Shown: positions 22,104 through 32,093 of the stretch, piece after piece
Position numbering within the stretch: the first letter of the stretch is position 1
Layout: every line of letters starts with the position of its first letter
DNA from: Parashewanella sp965200795
Lineage (GTDB): Bacteria; Pseudomonadota; Gammaproteobacteria; Enterobacterales; Shewanellaceae
Assembly: GCA_965200795.1 (NCBI GenBank)
Contig: CBDAVB010000018.1
Coordinates: 1-64,000, forward strand
Reading direction: 5' to 3'
Length of the DNA stretch: 64,000 nt
Translations under genes and position numbers: made by a program
Notes under the pieces: model-generated
Database searches by the model: none
Told to the model about the DNA's origin: nothing
The model's input: only the letters and a program-made list of their open reading frames with translations

Positions 22104-23684
22104 TTATAGTTGCGACCCTTGCTCTTTTAAGAATTTCAAAACTTTTAACGCAGCTGCCATCGCCAATGGATGGCGTACGAAAGTACCGGCGCAGAAAGTC
22201 ACACCGACTTCAGGCGAAGAATCATCACCAAATTGCCAGTGACCACCATCTAGGTGATCCATCCATTGACCGGCACCGGTCAATGCACCAATTGGCATTC
22301 CACCGCCGAGTACTTTACCGTAGGTGCACATGTCAGCTTCGATACCATACCATGCTTGAGCGCCACCGATATCACAGCGGAAACCCGTTATCACCTCGTC
22401 AAAAATCAACGCTGAGCCCGCGCTTTTGGTGATCTCACGAACTTGATGTAAGAAAGCTCTAGGCTGATTGCCCGGATTTCGGCTTTGTACGGGTTCAACC
22501 AAAACTGCCGCCAGTGAGTCGCCGTTTTGACGAATAAACTCAATGCTTTCATCGGTGCCGTAGTCCAGCACAATCATATTTTCTACCATGCTCTGATTAA
22601 TACCAGAGGCTATTGGCACAGTTTTAAGTTCATCATCACTGATGACTTGATTAACCAAGACTTCATCGAAACAGCCATGGTAGGAACCTTTAAATACCAC
22701 CACTTTTTCTCGGGCTGTCGCTGTTCTAGCCAATCGCAAAGCGGTCATCACGGCTTCAGAACCGGTATTGCAGAAAGTAGCACGCTCAGTATTGGTCAAT
22801 TCACACAACAACTCGGCAACTTCACCTGCCAAAGGCGATTGCGGGCCAATTTCAACCCCATAATCCAACTGTTCATGCAGCGCTTCAGTCACCCATTTAG
22901 GCGAATGACCCAAAAAGCCCAAACCGAATCCCATCAGCATGTCGATGTATTCATTGCCGTCAATATCGGTCAATTTAGAGCCTAACGAACGGTTGGTGAC
23001 AATCGGATAGACCATCTCCTTCCATTCGTGTTTGAAACCAGCAGCGGTGCGTGGGTCGGCAAATTTGCTTCGATACTTTTCGGTATGCGCTTTAGAACCT
23101 TTGGTTTTGGCAATGTAGCTGTCTACCAAGCATTTAAGCGCAACATCTTGCTCAGACTGCAAACCTTCGATATTTTTGGAGCGGGTCATCATCTGGAACA
23201 TAGTGACGCCCTTTTGCCCGTTTTCATTGTCTTTCGGCCGAGTCTTATCGTTGAGGCGAATGCAGCTTGCTGCAGTTGTTACTGCTGCGCCGCAGTCTTT
23301 TGTACGACGAGTGCGGAAAGATTCGATTGCTCGCAACATTTGATGCTGTTGGGCGACCAATTGATCTAAAGTAATATCTTCAGAGCCACGCAATTGACTA
23401 TTGTTAAATACCGGTATTTCGATACTATCGGCAGACGCCTGCTGCTGGGATTCAAGCAACTCTTTAAGACCTGAAACATTGGATAGGTCTTGCGGTAAGT
23501 GTTCATCGACGTGATCAATCAATGCATTCAAGCTATCGAACTTTTGCAATAGTTGGCGAAATGTCAACTTGATACCCAACTGCTTTTGCATTTGTACACT
23601 AAACTGGGTTAACACCAGTGAATCAAAACCCAATTCGATTAGCGCCAAAGACGGGTCGATTTGGTCTGACTCGATACCAGTCAC
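22104..23684 (-). pseudogene. PKS/NRPS megagene: ACP and PLP aminotransferase domain
   Basis: Opens with an acyl carrier protein, IDPSLALIELGFDSLVLTQF (Ser of GFDSL), followed by a linker and an aminotransferase of the GSA/class III type: GFGLGFLGHSPKWVTEAL, ATFCNTGSEAVMTALRLART, VVFKGSYHGCFDEVL, AVLVEPVQSRNPGNQP, LIFDEVITGFRCDIGGAQAW and the PLP lysine in TYGKVLGGGMPIGA. Such AMT domains in mycosubtilin, iturin and microcystin synthetases place an amino group at the beta position of an ACP-bound beta-ketoacyl chain. The frame is shifted relative to the KS-AT segment (overlap 23623-23684) and ends at an in-frame TAA. Confidence 0.93.
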
Positions 23685-26478
23685 ATTGGTCGCCAGGTTT
23701 TGTCGCCAGCAAGGCTCTTCTGTCCAATGGCGGCTTTTCCGCTTGAGCTATTGTTGTTTCAGCAACGACTTGAACAGGCTCGACTTGAAAATTGACTTGT
23801 TCGGTTTGACGGTCAACTTGCTTAGGCGGCTCGATCCAATGACTTTTTCTGTTGAAAGCATAAGTCGGCAATGCAACACGCTTACCGCCAAGCTCTAGCG
23901 AAAACTTGTCCCAGTCGATGTCAACACCAATCGACCAGAGACGGCCCATGGTATTAAGCAGTGAACGTTTGTCACCATGCCAATCACCCGGTGAGCGTAA
24001 AGAAGGAATACACAGGGTGTTGTCCGGATGGTTTAACTGTTGTCTGGTCAATACGGTCAGTGCCTGACCTGGGCCAACCTCTAACAATATGCGATGGTCC
24101 AAACTATCGATGCACTTAATGGCTTCAGAAAATCTCACTCTCTGACGTAGTTGCTGACTCCAGTAGGTAGGTTGTTGTATATCTTCATCAGTCATCAACT
24201 CGCCGTTGAATGTGGAGATCCAAGGAATATCAACACTGTTGAACTCAATACCGGCAAACTTGGTTTCAAACTCATCGAGGATCGGGTCCATCATCGAGCT
24301 ATGGAAAGCATGAGAAGTCACCAAATAGTCGGTCGCTACCTGCTGCTCTTTCAATTGTGCCTGAAGTACTTTAAGACACTCTCGTGGACCGGCGACGACG
24401 GTAAGCTCTGGGGTATTTTCCGCTGCGATAGAAATCTCTTTGGGCAACATAGGCGCAATACTGGCTGCAGATAAATGAACCGACATCATCCCACCTTCAG
24501 GCAATGTCTGCATCAAACGTGCCCTCTGTGATACCAGGTATAAGGCATCTTCCAACGACAACGCCCCACTAACAACAGCCGCCACATACTCACCAACGCT
24601 ATGACCGATAACCATGCCCGGCTTAACTCCCCAGGACATCCACAATGTCGCAAGTGCATATTCAACCGAGAATATCGCTGGTTGGGCAAGTGCGGTATCT
24701 GTAATTTGATGTTCGTCGTTGTCTTCAATCGGATATAGCTTTTCAATCAGATCAAAATCGACATGTTGGCGCAAAATCTCTGCGCAGCGGTCAATGGTTT
24801 GTTTAAATACCGGCATCGAGTGATAGAGGCCACGCCCCATATTAACCCGCTGTGCACCTTGACCAGGAAACATGAAACACACCGCATCATCTTTCAATTG
24901 AGGCCACTTGGCTATCGCATTTTCCTGCTGCGAACTGGTCAACTTAGTGACAAGGTCATTGGTGTTTTGAGCCACGAAAAAGCGTCGTTTGTTGAATTGT
25001 CTACGACCGTTCAATAAGGTGTGGACAACATCGACGAGATTGGTTTGCGGATTTTCTTGTAGATGCTTGCCCAACTGTGCGGTTGCATCATTGAGTGATT
25101 TTTCATTACGGGCAGAGAGAACAAACAAATGCTCCGTCTCTTTCACTTCCGGCGTTTGTTGTGATTCAAAGTCTTCAACAATCACATGGGCATTGGTACC
25201 GCCCACGCCGAATGAACTAACACCGGCATAACGCTTGTGTTCTGTGGTATCCCACTCTTTTAGGCTGGTATTGGGATAGAACGGACTGGTGTCAAAATCA
25301 ATGTCTTCATTGGCCGTTTGATAGTTGATCATCGGCGGCAATTGACCATGGTGTACCGCCAGCACGGTTTTGATCAAACCACAAACACCGGCGGCGGCAT
25401 CAAGGTGACCGATATTAGGCTTGCAAGTACCAATGGCACAATATCCGTTATCTTTCGCTCCACGTGCGCGAAACGCATTAGACAAAGCCGCAACCTCAAT
25501 CGGGTCGCCAAGTGGTGTACCGGTACCATGGGCTTCAACGTAGCCGATTAGCTCCGGATCAACCTCGGCCATCTGTTGTGCCATTTTAATGACTTGCTCC
25601 TGGCCTTTTAAACTTGGCGCAGAAAAAGCCATTTTATCTGCCCCGTCGTTATTGACGGCAAAACCGCTAATCACCGCAACAATAGGATCTTGGTCTTTAA
25701 CTGCATCATCAAGTCGCTTTAGCAATACCACACCGGCACCATGACCAAATACAGTTCCTTTGGCTTCGGCGTCAAAGGTCCGGATATGACCATCTGCTGA
25801 GACAATAGAGCCTTCTTGATATAGATAGTTACGCTTTTGCGGGAAAGTGATAGATACCCCACCAGCCAAAGCCATATCACATTGACCGTTAATCAAACTT
25901 TGCGCAGCTTGACACACAGCCACCAAAGATGATGAACAGGTCGACTGAACACTATATGCTGGACCTTTAAGATCCAACTTATAAGCAACCCGCATCGGCA
26001 AAAAGTCTTTCTCATTCCCTGACAAAGCATTCGATACTGTATTTTGATACTGTCCGCAGAAAGTCTCCACTGCTTGCCTATCGTTAAACAGATTGGCGTG
26101 CAGATAGCTGTTGATACTTGCGCCGGCAAAAGTCCCTATCGCACCGGTATATTGGGCCGGATCATAACCTGCCACCTCAAGTGCTTCCCAAGCACATTCG
26201 AGAAACAGCCGGTGTTGAGGATCCATCGCTGCGGCTTCTTTTGGATTGATACCGAAAAATCCGGCATCAAACATATCGACATCATCCAATACCCCACGGG
26301 CATTGATATATTTCATGCCCTGCTGTTTCGATTCACTGTCGGAAACATCCAATTCCAATGTCTCATCGGCGAATTGAGCAATGGTTTCCTTCCCTTCGAT
26401 AAGGTTTTGCCAAAACGTTGAAATATCTTTGGCTCCGGGGGAACGCCCGGACATGCCAACTACTGCAATTTTGTTCAT
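23623..26478 (-). pseudogene. PKS/NRPS megagene: ketosynthase and malonyl-type acyltransferase (start of gene)
   Basis: Start MNKIAVVGMSGRSPGAKDIS, 25 bases after NRPS1. KS (1-430): active Cys181 in VQSTCSSSLVA, His317 in EAHGTGT, His358 in NIGHLDAA. Linker, then AT (530-820): CFMFPGQGAQ, Ser627 in VIGHSVGEYVAA, and HAFHS (723-727), the motif of malonyl-CoA-specific ATs. A post-AT segment ends LPTYAFNRKSHW. The ACP follows but in another frame: after RRALLATK the correct reading (QNLATNVTGIESDQ) is +1, so an indel near 23700 splits the module. No KR, DH or ER domain is present, so the beta-keto group is left for the aminotransferase. KS-AT itself is intact. Confidence 0.94.
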
Positions 26479-26502
26479 AATTTGACTTTCTGTTCTAGAT
26501 CA

Positions 26503-29500
26503 CTACTTGGTAAAGCTCATCAACTGCGAAATCTCGTGCGCCTGTTCACTAACAATAGCTCCGAGCAAATCTTCATAGTTTTGTGCGGCGTTGTTAATGG
26601 TTTCATCTTTAAACAAGTCGCAGCTCGACTCCCACATCACCTCTAAGAAATCGCCTTTGTCGGCCACATAAAGCGACAAATCGAACTTGGCAATAGGGAA
26701 ACCAACATGCATAAACCGGGCGTTGGTATCGGCAAATTTAAAGCTGTCGGAATCGCTGTTAACCATACTGAACGAAACCTGGAACAATGGATTAACACCC
26801 AAAATACGTTGTGGGTTGATTTGCTTAACCAGCAGGTCAAAAGGCATTTCCTGGTGCTCAAATATCTTCAGCACCATTTCTTTATTTTGCGCAAGGAAAT
26901 CGGCAAACTTATCCTGTTGACTGACTTGATTACGCAACACCACCATATTGGCGAAATAACCAATCACAGGGTTGAACGAATCCATCGAACGACCAGAAAC
27001 CGGTGTGCCGATGACGATATCTTGTTGCTTACTCCAACTGCTGAGCAATACTGCAAAAGTCGCATGCAATAACATAAATAACGACACTTTATGCTCTATT
27101 GCATAGCCCCGAATGTCGTCTGTCAACGCTTCACTTAAGCGGTAGGTATAGCGATAACCTTTATGGCTAGGCACTTCAGGTCTGTCGAAATCCAAAGGAA
27201 TGCTGTGTACACTCGGCATCTGATCGAGTTCATTGCGCCAAAATGTGGTCAAACGTTGCAGTCTTTCACCGCTGAATCTTTGTGTCTGCCAATAGGTAAA
27301 GTGTTTAAACTGAACACTTAATGGCTTAAGCGGGTTGGCTTCGCCTTTGACAAAGCTTTGATATAAGCGGCTGAGTTCATCGAGCAAGATATCCTTGGAC
27401 AAACCATCAAAAGCAATGTGATGAATGGTAAACGACAACACTTGGCTTTGCGCCGATACATTGATCAAAACGGCTCTTAACATCAAGTCTTTAGCCAAAT
27501 CAAAACTGCGCAAAGCTTGTTGCGACAAGATTTCGTTAACCATGAATTCATTGTCTTCAAGGGCGCAAAAATCAAACGTCAATATTTCTACCGGCTTGGC
27601 TGGTAGCAACTGCTGCATCGCTTGCTTTTCATCACACTCTTGATAAACGGTATGTAAGATCTCATGACGTTTAACGATTTCATCTAAAGCGAACTGCAAT
27701 GCCTGTTGATTGATGTGACCATCGATCTTTAATGTTACAGGAACATTGTAGACGCCTTTTTGTTCGATAAACTGATTCACATACCAAAGCCGCATTTGAG
27801 TCAAAGACAGCTTGGCATCATCGATTTCGTCATTATAGTCTTTCATGTCCTGAGCCAATTCGGCATCAAAAAAGGCAACTTCTTTTTGTGTCCGAGCAGT
27901 CTCTTGGCTTTGTGTTTGCTGTGAATTTTGTGGCAAGTTCCGCTCAATTTCCACCGCAATAGTCTGCACCGTATTGGCCACAAACACCGTTCGCAATGAC
28001 AAATTGACGCCAAAGGCTTTATGGATCTTCGAAAGCAGAATATTCGCTTTAAGTGAGTGTCCGCCCAAAGAGAAAAAGCTCTCGTTAGTGCCGATTTGTT
28101 CTACCACCAACACTTCTTTAAAGATAGCCAATAATTGCTGTTCAGTTGGTGTTGTCGGCTCGGTTTTAACCGCACTTTTCATTGATTCAGCAATTTGTTC
28201 TTTAACCGCATTTATGTCGTACTTGCCACTGGCCAACTTAGGGATCGCCGCTAACTCAAGTATTGAAGTCGGTTTCATATATTCCGGCAAATGCTGCGCT
28301 AAGTGCGTATCTAAATCGGTTTTAGCCAGCTCATTTGTCGTTGCAATAACTGCATGTATTGCGAGTGCATCACCTTCACCTAAGGTGACAGCAAGCGCTT
28401 CGCTCACTACCGGATGTGACAAGAGCACCGATTTAATACCATCAAGCTCTATTCTGAAACCACGCAGTTTAATTTGGTTGTCGACCCGGCCTTTGATCTC
28501 AATATTGCCGTCGGGCATCCATCTTGCCAAGTCACCGGTTTGATAGGCCCGGTGGCCTTGAACCTCGGTAAACTTTTGTGAAGTCAATTCAGCTTTGTTG
28601 ATATAACCTTTTGCAACACCACTACCTGACAAATACAATTCACCAAAACCACCGACAGGCACCTCGTTTTTATCATCATCAAGAATAAATGCACTGACAT
28701 TAGCTATGGGCCGGCCGATAACATTCAGTCGAGCAACGGTGATATCGTTATAGTAAGTCGACACCACGGTGTTTTCCGTCGGATCATAAAGGTTGGTCAA
28801 GCGGATTGAATCATTGGTTTTGCGAGAGGTTTCAATGGTTTCGGCGTCAATAAAATCACCGGCCAATCCCACCCGTTTTAATGACTGTAAACCGCTATGG
28901 GCATCACTATTCAACAATGACTTATATAACGCTGGTACTGTTTTTAATTGGCTAATCTGTTGAGATTCTATAACGTCGGCGATGTAATCAGTTGATTTAG
29001 ATTGCTCGGCATTGACCAGTACCAAGTTGCAACCACTTACCAAAGCACTGAATATATCCAGCACTGCACCATCGAAGTTATAGGGGAATAACAACAGGAA
29101 GCTGTCATCTACAGATAAGCCAAATTCTTTAACATTCCAAAGTGACGAATTGACGATATTGCTATGCGCTACCGCAACCCCTTTAGGTTGGCCTGTGGTA
29201 CCAGACGTATAAATCACATAGGCTGTAGCATCACTTGATGATTTCGGTAACGCTTGAGAATTGTCTTTTGACTGCAACTGCGAAAAGTGAACAGCTTGAT
29301 AGCCATCAATCTCGACGTCTTGATTGGTTAACACCAGTTTGGCTTTAGCATCGGCAACGATATAATCAATACGCGCTTTGGCATCATCCGGTGCCAGTGG
29401 CACGAAAGTCGCTCCGGCTTTCAAAACCGCCAAAATTGCGGTGACCATTTCAACACTGTGGGAAAATACTAGCGCAACTGTATCACCTGACGTAACACCT

Positions 29501-30357
29501 TGGTCAATTAAAGCACTTGCCGCTGCATCTGCATTGCGCTTGAGCGTTTCATAGCTGACTGTTTCGCCGTCAATGCTCAATGCTGTCGCATCAAGATGTT
29601 GCTCAGCGGCTTGTTCAAACAGTTGTACAATACTGCATTGAGGGACGTCGCTTTGCGCACCATCGGCAAAACCGATGACCTTATCAAACTCAGCAGTACT
29701 CAACATATTCACTGTAGTGACCTGTTGAGTAAAATCATTACAGGCGTTGTTGATGTATTCAGACAAACTTCGACCAAAACTGCTGACCAATGCCGAACTA
29801 AACAGGCCGCCATGAAAAGCAATATGACCTGTTAATGTGCCCTCGCCTTTTTGAAAATGAATCGACAACGGAAACTGACCTTGACAACTACTTGGACCGT
29901 GAATATTGTCCAATGCCAGCAACACGTTATCAGCCATAAGCTTGTCGCCGTCTTGCCCGGCAGCGAAATAGCCGTTCTTGTCCGAGTATGCTGTAACCAA
30001 GCTTTCTTTGACACTCAAAACGACACTTTTTACTGCGTTATCATTTAACACTTCATTTTCCAGCAGCACAAAATTGCTTTGAGCATTATTACTCTGAGTT
30101 GTAGGGCAAGCGACAGACACCCTATCCTCTCGTGCATACTTGTGATTAACACAGTTGTACAGCGCAAGCAAAAACACATACAGCGCCATATCGGCATTAT
30201 TACAAGTGGTCAGGATCTTTTTTGCAGCTTGCTCATCGATGGCCAAAGCTTCAACCTGCCAATCGGAATCAACTGCGGCATTTTTAGCGGCCAACAATTG
30301 CAGCAATGGATTATTGAAGTGAATATTCTCGACGTCATACAACATTAAAGCGCTCAT
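26503..30357 (-). CDS. NRPS1: partial C - adenylation - PCP - condensation
   Basis: 1,284 residues, intact. Residues 1-~225 resemble the C-terminal half of a condensation domain without HHxxxDG, as on some starter modules. The A domain (about 240-745) has LKAGATFVPLAPDD, YTSGTTGQPKGVAVAHSN, PYNFDGAVLDIFSAL, GLAGDFIDAETI, an unusual NLYDPTENTVVS (normally NxYGPTE), YQTGDLARWMPDG, VDNQIKLRGFRIEL and LASGKYDI. Pocket residues read D-G-L-K-G-A-L-V-V; I do not know the substrate. PCP: FFSLGGHSLKANILLSKI. The final C domain (about 870-1284) has SFTIHHIAFDGLSKDIL and PVIGYFANMVVLR. A C domain at the end, followed by a KS on the next protein, is atypical. Its start is 29 bases after the radical SAM gene, so co-transcription is likely. 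Confidence 0.93.
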   Translation of the reverse strand: MSALMLYDVENIHFNNPLLQLLAAKNAAVDSDWQVEALAIDEQAAKKILTTCNNADMALYVFLLALYNCVNHKYAREDRVSVACPTTQSNNAQSNFVLLENEVLNDNAVKSVVLSVKESLVTAYSDKNGYFAAGQDGDKLMADNVLLALDNIHGPSSCQGQFPLSIHFQKGEGTLTGHIAFHGGLFSSALVSSFGRSLSEYINNACNDFTQQVTTVNMLSTAEFDKVIGFADGAQSDVPQCSIVQLFEQAAEQHLDATALSIDGETVSYETLKRNADAAASALIDQGVTSGDTVALVFSHSVEMVTAILAVLKAGATFVPLAPDDAKARIDYIVADAKAKLVLTNQDVEIDGYQAVHFSQLQSKDNSQALPKSSSDATAYVIYTSGTTGQPKGVAVAHSNIVNSSLWNVKEFGLSVDDSFLLLFPYNFDGAVLDIFSALVSGCNLVLVNAEQSKSTDYIADVIESQQISQLKTVPALYKSLLNSDAHSGLQSLKRVGLAGDFIDAETIETSRKTNDSIRLTNLYDPTENTVVSTYYNDITVARLNVIGRPIANVSAFILDDDKNEVPVGGFGELYLSGSGVAKGYINKAELTSQKFTEVQGHRAYQTGDLARWMPDGNIEIKGRVDNQIKLRGFRIELDGIKSVLLSHPVVSEALAVTLGEGDALAIHAVIATTNELAKTDLDTHLAQHLPEYMKPTSILELAAIPKLASGKYDINAVKEQIAESMKSAVKTEPTTPTEQQLLAIFKEVLVVEQIGTNESFFSLGGHSLKANILLSKIHKAFGVNLSLRTVFVANTVQTIAVEIERNLPQNSQQTQSQETARTQKEVAFFDAELAQDMKDYNDEIDDAKLSLTQMRLWYVNQFIEQKGVYNVPVTLKIDGHINQQALQFALDEIVKRHEILHTVYQECDEKQAMQQLLPAKPVEILTFDFCALEDNEFMVNEILSQQALRSFDLAKDLMLRAVLINVSAQSQVLSFTIHHIAFDGLSKDILLDELSRLYQSFVKGEANPLKPLSVQFKHFTYWQTQRFSGERLQRLTTFWRNELDQMPSVHSIPLDFDRPEVPSHKGYRYTYRLSEALTDDIRGYAIEHKVSLFMLLHATFAVLLSSWSKQQDIVIGTPVSGRSMDSFNPVIGYFANMVVLRNQVSQQDKFADFLAQNKEMVLKIFEHQEMPFDLLVKQINPQRILGVNPLFQVSFSMVNSDSDSFKFADTNARFMHVGFPIAKFDLSLYVADKGDFLEVMWESSCDLFKDETINNAAQNYEDLLGAIVSEQAHEISQLMSFTK

Positions 30358-30386
30358 TTATATATTCCTAAGACTCTATCTCAACA

Positions 30387-32009
30387 TTAAAAATCGAAAT
30401 CGACACTTTCGACAGTGCTAGCCAGTTGACTTTGCACAACAGGTGCATTGTCTACGACATCCAGTTTGTGTGAGACATTGAGGTTAAATTCGCTGAGCAT
30501 GGTCTTGATCTGTTCCATCGTCCAGCCGCGGCTAATCAAATTGAAAAGCGACGGATAATCGAAATCATTTTGCGGCAACCATACCGAGTTCTCGACATTC
30601 TCATGCATGTAATCGATCCAATTGGCCGCTTCAACCGAATCCATGGTGTTGTGTTTCCACTCGAACTGAGAGTTTTGCAAACCGTATTGCTCGGCTTTTT
30701 GATGGATTGGTGTCATGGTGTCGTAATACCAAAGCTGGATGCGGAAAAAGTCCGGTTTCGCCGTTTCAATAAGCTCAATGGTTTCGCGAATGGTTTCTTC
30801 GGTTTCACCAGGAAACCCGACAATAAACGAGGCATAGGTCAAGATGCCGTGTTTTTTTAGCAGTTCAATCCCTTTTTTATACTGCACAGCACGTGACTTT
30901 TTATTCATGTTTTTCAAAATCGCATCACTGCCTGATTCGATGCCTAGAAACACACCAACACAACCGGCTTGTTTCATCTTGATCACATCTTCTTCGGTGG
31001 CGTATTGGCAACGGTAGTTACAGTTCCACTCAAAGTCATAATCTTTTTCGATAAAGGTATTGAGGATATTTCTAAAGCGCTTTTTCGGCACGTTGAAGGT
31101 ATCATCGATAAAGGTCACACTATTGATAGTGTCGATTTTAGCGATTTGATCGAGCTCTCTAAAAAACAGCTCTTCTTCAAGATAGCGATAAGCACCGGCA
31201 TGACTTGGAAAACTACAAAATGAACAAGCGAACGGACAAGAAATAACCGTGCGTACCATGACCATTTTACGTGGGTTATCGACAAAATCGTCTTCAAACA
31301 GCTGCCAGTCGACAATATTGTCTTCGAGCTTGTTGTTCTCTTCGGTAAAATGGCTAAAGGTATAATGCAAGCCATTATGGTAGATGATATTGTTGATATG
31401 CTCATAACCGCTACCCGCTTTGACTGCTTTGACAATCTCAGCCAGAGCCGCTTCACCTTGAGCACTTTTGACATAGAAATCGGCATTGAGTTGTCGCAAT
31501 AAATAACGGAAAGAGTCACTGGTCATAATTTCATATTGGGTGGCTAGGTATGGACCGCCAATAATGATTTTGGCATCAGTGTTGTATTTGCGGATAAACT
31601 CGATAACATCCAAAATCGGCAGCGATGCGACATAATAAGTGGTGGTCACTGCAACTGTCCGTACTTCATTGTTGACCAGCAACTCTTTGAGTTTTTCCTT
31701 TTCTTCTTGAAATGAATTTATATAGTCAAACGACAACCCATTTTTATTTAAAAAAGTGCCTAAATAGGCGATAGTTGCGCTAAAGATATTGTCATAAGTC
31801 ATCAATGATTCATTGTTTTTCTTATGATAATTGTTGAAATGATCGCGCGCTGAATAAATGACTTCATCTTTTTTATAAAAACTCAAATTGACATCACGAA
31901 AAGCGCCAGAGGTATCTCCCATTGAACTCATATAATCAACGTATTTACTAAAACTCATTTGATTATTACCAATGAGTAAACAATCAATTGTTTTTTTGAC
32001 TACAGACAT
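30387..32009 (-). CDS. B12-binding radical SAM protein, PhpK-like (putative class B methyltransferase)
   Basis: 540 residues. The cluster-binding CxxxCxxC is C258-C262-C265 (ISCPFACSFCSFP). Upstream, a Rossmann-like region (VAVTTTYYVASLPILDVIEF, KIIIGGPYLATQYE) fits a cobalamin-binding domain. Downstream are TFIDDTFNVPKKRF, CRYQATEE-like NCNYRCQYATEEDVIKMKQA, GVFLGIESGSDAILKNMNKK and YASFIVGFPGETEETI, typical of the radical SAM barrel. The protein resembles the family named after PhpK, the P-methyltransferase of phosphinothricin tripeptide biosynthesis. Homologues occur beside NRPS genes without any phosphonate pathway, and no phosphonate gene is visible here, so the substrate is open; C-methylation of a peptide or acyl unit is my guess. 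Between the SGNH gene and NRPS1. Confidence 0.85.
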   Translation of the reverse strand: MSVVKKTIDCLLIGNNQMSFSKYVDYMSSMGDTSGAFRDVNLSFYKKDEVIYSARDHFNNYHKKNNESLMTYDNIFSATIAYLGTFLNKNGLSFDYINSFQEEKEKLKELLVNNEVRTVAVTTTYYVASLPILDVIEFIRKYNTDAKIIIGGPYLATQYEIMTSDSFRYLLRQLNADFYVKSAQGEAALAEIVKAVKAGSGYEHINNIIYHNGLHYTFSHFTEENNKLEDNIVDWQLFEDDFVDNPRKMVMVRTVISCPFACSFCSFPSHAGAYRYLEEELFFRELDQIAKIDTINSVTFIDDTFNVPKKRFRNILNTFIEKDYDFEWNCNYRCQYATEEDVIKMKQAGCVGVFLGIESGSDAILKNMNKKSRAVQYKKGIELLKKHGILTYASFIVGFPGETEETIRETIELIETAKPDFFRIQLWYYDTMTPIHQKAEQYGLQNSQFEWKHNTMDSVEAANWIDYMHENVENSVWLPQNDFDYPSLFNLISRGWTMEQIKTMLSEFNLNVSHKLDVVDNAPVVQSQLASTVESVDFDF

Positions 32010-32093
32010 TATTTTTACTCGTTATTATTATGACCGACACAGCAAAAGCCTGGCTGATAATCAATCAGCCAAACTTAGCCCGTACCTATAGGG

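Noticed and set aside
22104..22106. TAA as a true end of an aminotransferase protein
   Set aside because: The same frame continues with the C-terminal part of the aminotransferase domain, so the stop lies inside the domain.
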